DNA from: Sutcliffiella horikoshii
GTDB taxonomy: Bacteria > Bacillota > Bacilli > Bacillales > Bacillaceae_I
Assembly: GCF_019931755.1 (NCBI RefSeq)
Contig: NZ_CP082918.1
Span: 2,584,001-2,648,000 of the forward strand
Length of the DNA stretch: 64,000 bases
Reading direction: 5' to 3'
The translations under genes were made by a program, and so were the position numbers. The notes beneath the pieces are model-generated. The model worked only from the letters and a program-made list of their open reading frames with translations, made no database searches and was not told the origin of the DNA. Positions 59,597-64,000 of the stretch are shown here, in pieces. The first letter of the stretch is position 1. Each line of letters begins with the position of its first letter.

Positions 59597-60103
59597 TCAC
59601 TTCAATACACCTTTCTCTCTCCCAAGTTCCTCAAAAGTTTTCCCTGTCTTCACTATCCATATTTTAGTCCCCACAGGCACCCTGTCGAATAGTGCCTCCA
59701 CATTCTTATTTTCCAATCGAATGCAGCCTTGGGTCACATATCCCCCTATTGAATATGGATTGTTTGTCCCGTGAACACCATAGGTACGCCCATCCGTATC
59801 TGCTGCGTCAAAACCAATCCACCTTGTTCCTAGCGGATTTTTCGGATCGCCGCCAGCGATGTCTTTTTTGCGATAATATGGGTTAATTGCTTTTACGGTG
59901 ATCGTGAACTCCCCCTCAGGAGTAAGCTCTTTAGATTTACCGGTGGCGACGGTATGGACCTCTTTCAATTCTTCTCCTTGAAAGTAGGCAAGTTGATTTG
60001 TCTGTTTATTAACGATAATATATGGATCGCCTGGAAGAGGATTTGGTCCAAGCGGCCAAAGTGGTGATGTCACCAATGCGAATATCAATGAAAAAATGAA
60101 CAC
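59597..60103 (-). CDS. yqjB: L,D-transpeptidase (YqjB/YkuD family)
   Basis: The 168-residue protein has an N-terminal signal sequence or anchor (about 1-18) and a YkuD catalytic domain. The HXn[ST]xGCxR motif is HGTNNPYSIGGYVTQGCIRL, with the active cysteine near 126. It would crosslink peptidoglycan or attach proteins outside the cell. It lacks a LysM domain. Its position next to yqjA matches B. subtilis yqjB. Confidence 0.9.
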   Translation of the reverse strand: MFIFSLIFALVTSPLWPLGPNPLPGDPYIIVNKQTNQLAYFQGEELKEVHTVATGKSKELTPEGEFTITVKAINPYYRKKDIAGGDPKNPLGTRWIGFDAADTDGRTYGVHGTNNPYSIGGYVTQGCIRLENKNVEALFDRVPVGTKIWIVKTGKTFEELGREKGVLK

Positions 60104-60160
60104 CTTTCATCCACCTGCCTTTTAGGTATAGTGTGGTTGAAAGATGTTCATTCCATTCGT

Positions 60161-61126
60161 TTACTTCTTCGTTTTCAATCCAATAAAATCACTTTTAAGT
60201 ATTAGGTATTGTTCAAATTCTTTAAGGAGATGACGAAGGGCCGCTCTTGTCTCAAACTCTTCACGGTATTGTGGCAACGGCATTTCTTGAAATGCTTCGT
60301 GCATATCGCGCAAACGCTGTAAGAAAAGATAAGCTGTATTGCCTGCATGAATGGCATGCTCAAGGTCCTCTATGAAGTCTGCCACCATATGTGCTTGTTC
60401 CACATCTTGTTCTATCGTAGCTACAATAGGAAGCATCCGTTCCATAACATCCAGCTGTTTTTCCCTCATTTTAAAATAAAAATAATAATGATTTTCTTCA
60501 CGTCTGAAGTGGTTCTCGACATCACGAAAGGCCAAACTTTTCGCTTCTTTCAGTATCTTATTGGTTTCCGGTATCTCTTGCCCACCCCAACCTCGATCTC
60601 CGTGTCGAAGAAAATAGGCTATCTCGGAAAACACCTTATGAAAGTTTTCTTCCACCTGCAGCTGGTAACTTTTTAGTTCTTTTTCTACACTCGGCATGTA
60701 TGTATTCATAATTAGAGCTACACCGATTCCGATGGAGATGATACTTAACTCATTGACTACCAGCCCTAATGAATAAGCCTCAACTGAATAGACGTGAAGA
60801 AGAATAACCGAACTGGTTGCTATCCCCTCTGTTATCCTGAGCATAACAGTAACCGGTATGAAAAATAACAACAACAATGCTATGGATACCGGATTGTACC
60901 CTAACAGCTCAAAAAACACGAAGCCGAATAAAAGGCTTAAGGAGCATGCGATAAAGCGAGCAGTTGCCACTTTCCAAGACTTCCTAACTGTATTTTGAAT
61001 ACAGAGGATTGCAATGATCCCGGCGGATGCGTAAAAGTCCAGGTTCAGCAGCTGGGCAATACTGATTGCAATCCCTGTACCGAGGGCCGTCTTTGCTGTT
61101 CGGTATCCGATTTTAAATTTTCTCAT
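60161..61126 (-). CDS. yqjA: YqjA, aromatic acid exporter family membrane protein
   Basis: The 321-residue protein has about six membrane helices in the first half (TAKTALGTGIAISIAQLL to NTYMPSV) and a helical cytosolic half of the DUF939 type (about 135-320). This is the FUSC/aromatic acid exporter family, and it is the B. subtilis YqjA ortholog by position. The natural substrate is unproven. It lies next to the aromatic degradation island, but as an old yqj gene, so the link may be chance. Confidence 0.88.
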   Translation of the reverse strand: MRKFKIGYRTAKTALGTGIAISIAQLLNLDFYASAGIIAILCIQNTVRKSWKVATARFIACSLSLLFGFVFFELLGYNPVSIALLLLFFIPVTVMLRITEGIATSSVILLHVYSVEAYSLGLVVNELSIISIGIGVALIMNTYMPSVEKELKSYQLQVEENFHKVFSEIAYFLRHGDRGWGGQEIPETNKILKEAKSLAFRDVENHFRREENHYYFYFKMREKQLDVMERMLPIVATIEQDVEQAHMVADFIEDLEHAIHAGNTAYLFLQRLRDMHEAFQEMPLPQYREEFETRAALRHLLKEFEQYLILKSDFIGLKTKK

Positions 61127-61220
61127 ACTTAAAACTCTCCCGACTTTCGTTTGTTCAACATATCACATAGTACTACTATACATGAAAATGGTGGGGAGTT
61201 GTTTACTTATTTATGAGCTA

Positions 61221-63098
61221 TTATTTTAATAACTCCTCAAATTCATTAACCAGTTCTTCAAACCGTTTTAACGATTCTTCAATCGGTTCTTTTTTACTCA
61301 TATCCACACCCGACCGCTTCAGAATATCAATCGGCGGTAGACTGCCACCTGAAGAAAATAGTTCTTTTACTATCTTGTTCTGCGCCTCAGCGCCGCCTTC
61401 TTCCAGTTGTTCCGCAAGAGCTGCGGAAGCCGCAAAACTTGTTGCATATTGATACGTATAGAAGCTTGAATGGAAGAAGTGCGGCACCCTTGCCCATTCC
61501 ATCGCAATTTCTTTATCTATTTCCATGTCTTTTCCATAATACTTTTTATTGAGATCATAATAGACCCCTTTAATAGCCTCTGCGTGTAAAGGTTCTTCTT
61601 TTTGCCCCATTTCATGAATAATCTTTTCAAACTCTGCAAATTGAGTCTGACGGAATAGCGTTACCCGGAAATCTTCTAAGTATTGATAGAGAGCATGAAT
61701 CTTTTCTTCCTTCGTCGTTGCTTCATCCATCAATTGCTTATGAAGAAGATGCTCCTGCAAAGTAGAAGAAACCTCCGCCGTAAATGTCACATACCTTGCA
61801 TCTTGGTAAGGCTGATTTTCATTGGAAAAATAAGAATGCATCGCATGTCCCATCTCATGCGCCAGTGTTAAAACATCACTTGGCAGCCCCTGATAATTCA
61901 ATAAAACAAATGGATGAGAGTCATATGATCCTATCTGATATGCTCCTGTTGCTTTACCTGGAGTGTTATAGACATCCACCCAATTGGAAGAGAGCCCCTT
62001 TGATAATGTTTTGATATAAGCCTCTCCTATCGGCGATAATCCTTTCATAACTATTTGCTTTGCCTCCTCATATGGAATCTTTTCCTCTTTTGTATAAGGA
62101 GACGGGGCGGACAAATCGTACATGTGCATAGAGTCATCAATGCCCACATATTTTTCTTTCAATTTAAGGTATCGATGAAATAGCGGAAGTCCTTCTTCTA
62201 CGGTGTCAATCAGTTGTGTGTATACCTTCGGATCAATATCCTTCCCCTCTAAATGGGCTTCTAGCGAAGAAGGATAGTTCCTCGTTGTAGCAAAAAAGTT
62301 ATTCGCCTTAACAATATTAGCAAGCATAGAAGCAAAGGTATCCTGATAATTCTCAAGGGTCTGGTAGTAAGTTTGAAAAGCAGCCTTTCTCACTTCCCTG
62401 TCCTTGCTTGACATATAGACAGAATATAAAGGTGCGGACATTTCATACACTTTATCCCTTACCGTAAAACTTGGGAGGACAAGGTCTTTAGACATCATTG
62501 TAAAAAGCTCGCTCGGTGCGTTAACAATCGGCATAGTTTTGATTAGCATCTTCTCCATTTCTGGAGACAGAGAATGTATTTTATCTTCATACGTATCTTT
62601 TAGATGGTTGTAGTATGGTTTGAGTTTTGGGCTTTCGAGGAGCTTCTCCCACTCTTTCTTTTCAATTGCCTGCAATTCATTCGAGAACCATGCTGTCCGC
62701 TCCACCACGTAGATCATCATATTTTGACCTTCATCAGATAAGGCCTGAGCAGACGTGTTGCTAATATCCACATCCAGGTTGATTCTGGAATAAACAAAGA
62801 TTTTTTCCATTAAACGAAACAGCTCAAAGTAGTCTTCTAAAAGGGTGAGAATTTGCTTATCACTGTCTAGCTTTTCTTCTTTTTTCGCAAAACGGTCTGC
62901 CAGCTTTTTAGCTTTATACACATCCTGTTTCCATTGCGTTTCATTCTTATATAGAGTCTGAAGGTTCCATTTATATTCGGCTGGAATATCAGCCCGCGAT
63001 TTGTAGGTTGGGCTTTCTGCGTAGGTTAGAGTTGACGTGAAACTTAGAATGAAGGTTATTAATAGTGATGTAATGATTCGTGTGGTTTTCATTGTCAT
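61221..63098 (-). CDS. pepF: Secreted oligoendopeptidase F-like M3 peptidase
   Basis: The 625-residue protein has the M3B zinc motif HEMGHAMHSYF (HEXXH) and the family's downstream glutamate region FTAEVSSTLQEHLL; the core from PAEYKWNLQTLYKNE matches PepF. It has a clear signal peptide (about 1-28, with hydrophobic SLLITFILSFTSTLTYA), so it acts outside the cell. Most PepF proteins are cytosolic. GGAGG is 12 nt before the ATG at 63098. Array A3 lies directly upstream. Confidence 0.9.
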   Translation of the reverse strand: MTMKTTRIITSLLITFILSFTSTLTYAESPTYKSRADIPAEYKWNLQTLYKNETQWKQDVYKAKKLADRFAKKEEKLDSDKQILTLLEDYFELFRLMEKIFVYSRINLDVDISNTSAQALSDEGQNMMIYVVERTAWFSNELQAIEKKEWEKLLESPKLKPYYNHLKDTYEDKIHSLSPEMEKMLIKTMPIVNAPSELFTMMSKDLVLPSFTVRDKVYEMSAPLYSVYMSSKDREVRKAAFQTYYQTLENYQDTFASMLANIVKANNFFATTRNYPSSLEAHLEGKDIDPKVYTQLIDTVEEGLPLFHRYLKLKEKYVGIDDSMHMYDLSAPSPYTKEEKIPYEEAKQIVMKGLSPIGEAYIKTLSKGLSSNWVDVYNTPGKATGAYQIGSYDSHPFVLLNYQGLPSDVLTLAHEMGHAMHSYFSNENQPYQDARYVTFTAEVSSTLQEHLLHKQLMDEATTKEEKIHALYQYLEDFRVTLFRQTQFAEFEKIIHEMGQKEEPLHAEAIKGVYYDLNKKYYGKDMEIDKEIAMEWARVPHFFHSSFYTYQYATSFAASAALAEQLEEGGAEAQNKIVKELFSSGGSLPPIDILKRSGVDMSKKEPIEESLKRFEELVNEFEELLK

Positions 63099-63282
63099 TA
63101 TGGTCGTGATCCTCCCTTAGTTTTCTGCTAAGGGTTAGTGTTTGTTTTCCAGCTTTTTCTATACATGGGGATGGGTAATAGTAGTTCTATATTGCAGATA
63201 AGTTGGGGGAATGTACATTGTAGAGGATGAAGATATTTTCGAGTTGAATTTTGTGATGGAAGTGTCTTCATGAGGTGGATGG

Positions 63283-63755
63283 AGGGTTCTATATGACCGA
63301 AGGGAGAACTTTTACTTGCGCTTCGGTCGTATAGAAGGGCTCTATTTGACCGAAGGAGAACTTTCTCTTACGCTTCGGTCGTATAGAAGGGCTCTATTTG
63401 ACCGAAGGGGAACTTTCTCTTGAGCTTCGGTCGTATAGAAGGGCTCTATTTGACCGAAGGGGAACTTTCTCTTGAGCTTCGGTCGTATAGAAGGGCTCTA
63501 TTTGACCGAAAGGGAACTTTCTCTTGCGCTTCGGTCGTATAGAAGGGCTCTATTTGACCGAAAGGGAACTTTCTCTTGCGCTTCGGTCGTATAGAAGGGC
63601 TCTATTTGACTGAAGGGGAACTTTCTCTTGAGTTTCGGTCGTATAGAAGGGCTCTATTTGACTGAAGGGGAACTTTCTCTTGAGTTTCGGTCGTATAGAA
63701 GGGCTCTATTTGACTGAAGAGGAGCTTTTACTTGAGCTTCGGTCGTATAGAAGGC
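63283..63755. repeat. Tandem hairpin array A3, nine 52-bp units
   Basis: The motif GACCGAAG (or GACTGAAG) starts at 63295, 63348, 63400, 63452, 63504, 63556, 63608, 63660 and 63712: one step of 53 bp, then exactly 52 bp. Each unit has a left arm CTATTTGACCGAAG, a loop of about 17 nt (GGGAACTTTCTCTTGAG type), a right arm CTTCGGTCGTATAG and a 7-nt linker AAGGGCT. The arms pair over 14 positions with two mismatches. The sequence differs from arrays A1 and A2, but unit length and layout are the same. Confidence 0.94.
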
Positions 63756-63839
63756 TGGATGAAGACTCTTCCGGGTTAAAATCCGCATTAAAAGTGTTTT
63801 CATCTATTTATCTAAAGATCATCCTGCATGCAAACCCAT

Positions 63840-64000
63840 CTACCATTTTAACTCATTCACCAACGATATTAACTCGGTTGCGTCTTCCCTCTCCCATTCC
63901 ATGATCTCTTCTTTCAAGGAAGAAAGTGTACCATATCCTTTTACAAAGCTGTTTAGCCTCGCTACCAAAGTCGCATCTGTAAATGCCTCGTCAGTAAGGA
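63840..64000 (-). CDS. C-terminal end of a gene cut by the window edge
   Basis: A minus-strand frame enters from the right edge and ends at TAG (63840-63842). The visible 52 residues run from LTDEAFTDATLVARLNSFV to LISLVNELKW and are helical and acidic, without a motif I recognise. Codon pattern and lack of stops support coding. The start lies beyond 64000. Confidence 0.6.
   Translation of the reverse strand, partial: LTDEAFTDATLVARLNSFVKGYGTLSSLKEEIMEWEREDATELISLVNELKW

Noticed and set aside
63283..63755. Possible CRISPR array
   Set aside because: The whole 52-bp unit is conserved, with no unique spacers, and no cas genes are near. The same holds for the arrays at 0.92 and 30.2 kb.
63680..63904. 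74-codon open frame on the plus strand
   Set aside because: It begins inside the last repeat units and crosses the end of the minus-strand gene at the window edge. No ribosome binding site.

Overview
The window is a stretch of low-GC Gram-positive chromosome from a spore-forming member of the Bacillaceae. The evidence is strong AGGAGG-type ribosome binding sites, B. subtilis-type LexA boxes, a proline T-box, a CcpA-type cre site, the sporulation gene yunB, and clear orthologs of the B. subtilis yqj/yqk block (yqkC, yqkB, yqjX-like, uvrX/yqjW, yqzH, yqjQ, yqjP, proI, yqjN, yqjM/namA, rnz, dinB/yqjH, yqjE, yqjD, yqjC, yqjB, yqjA). A secreted protease almost indistinguishable from KP-43 of alkaliphilic Bacillus points to a soil or alkaliphilic lineage; Sutcliffiella or the cohnii/halmapalus group is my guess from memory. 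I saw no rRNA, tRNA, insertion sequence or CRISPR array.

Layout. 1-8 kb: a Nif3-like protein, a Bce-type peptide-antibiotic sensing and detoxification operon (response regulator, kinase, ATPase, permease), and the divergent KP-43-like protease. 8-18 kb: a short lipoprotein, an Smr-less MutS2 paralog, a 146-bp structured element, a DUF421 membrane protein, then a dense minus-strand accessory run (NUDIX, membrane protein, GNAT, nucleotidyltransferase, signal peptidase, HAD, cupin, three-gene ABC exporter). 18-29 kb: yqk/yqj genes, including an SOS-controlled Y-family polymerase unit, an HPr-like protein without its active histidine, and proI behind a T-box. 29-46 kb: further yqj genes, an SOS-controlled pair of small genes of unknown function, yunB, dinB, ohrR/ohr, the YqjC-YqjD-YqjE group and the 30-residue stressosome protein Prli42.

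47-59.4 kb holds a single-strand catabolic island between the yqjC and yqjB orthologs. It encodes a flavin-dependent monooxygenase (probably anthranilate 3-monooxygenase), an IclR regulator, 3-hydroxyanthranilate dioxygenase, ACMS decarboxylase, 2-aminomuconate semialdehyde dehydrogenase, 2-aminomuconate deaminase, tautomerase, decarboxylase, hydratase, aldolase and acylating acetaldehyde dehydrogenase, plus a TRAP transporter. Together these can take anthranilate or 3-hydroxyanthranilate to pyruvate and acetyl-CoA. A consensus cre site lies at the start of the first gene and a 33-bp palindrome covers the iclR promoter. The end of the window has yqjB (L,D-transpeptidase), yqjA (aromatic-acid exporter family), a secreted PepF-like peptidase and a gene cut by the window edge.

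The most unusual structure is a set of three intergenic tandem arrays (about 0.92, 30.2 and 63.3 kb). All repeat with a 52-bp period, built as a hairpin of about 45 nt plus a 7-nt linker. Two arrays share one sequence; the third has an unrelated sequence but the same dimensions.
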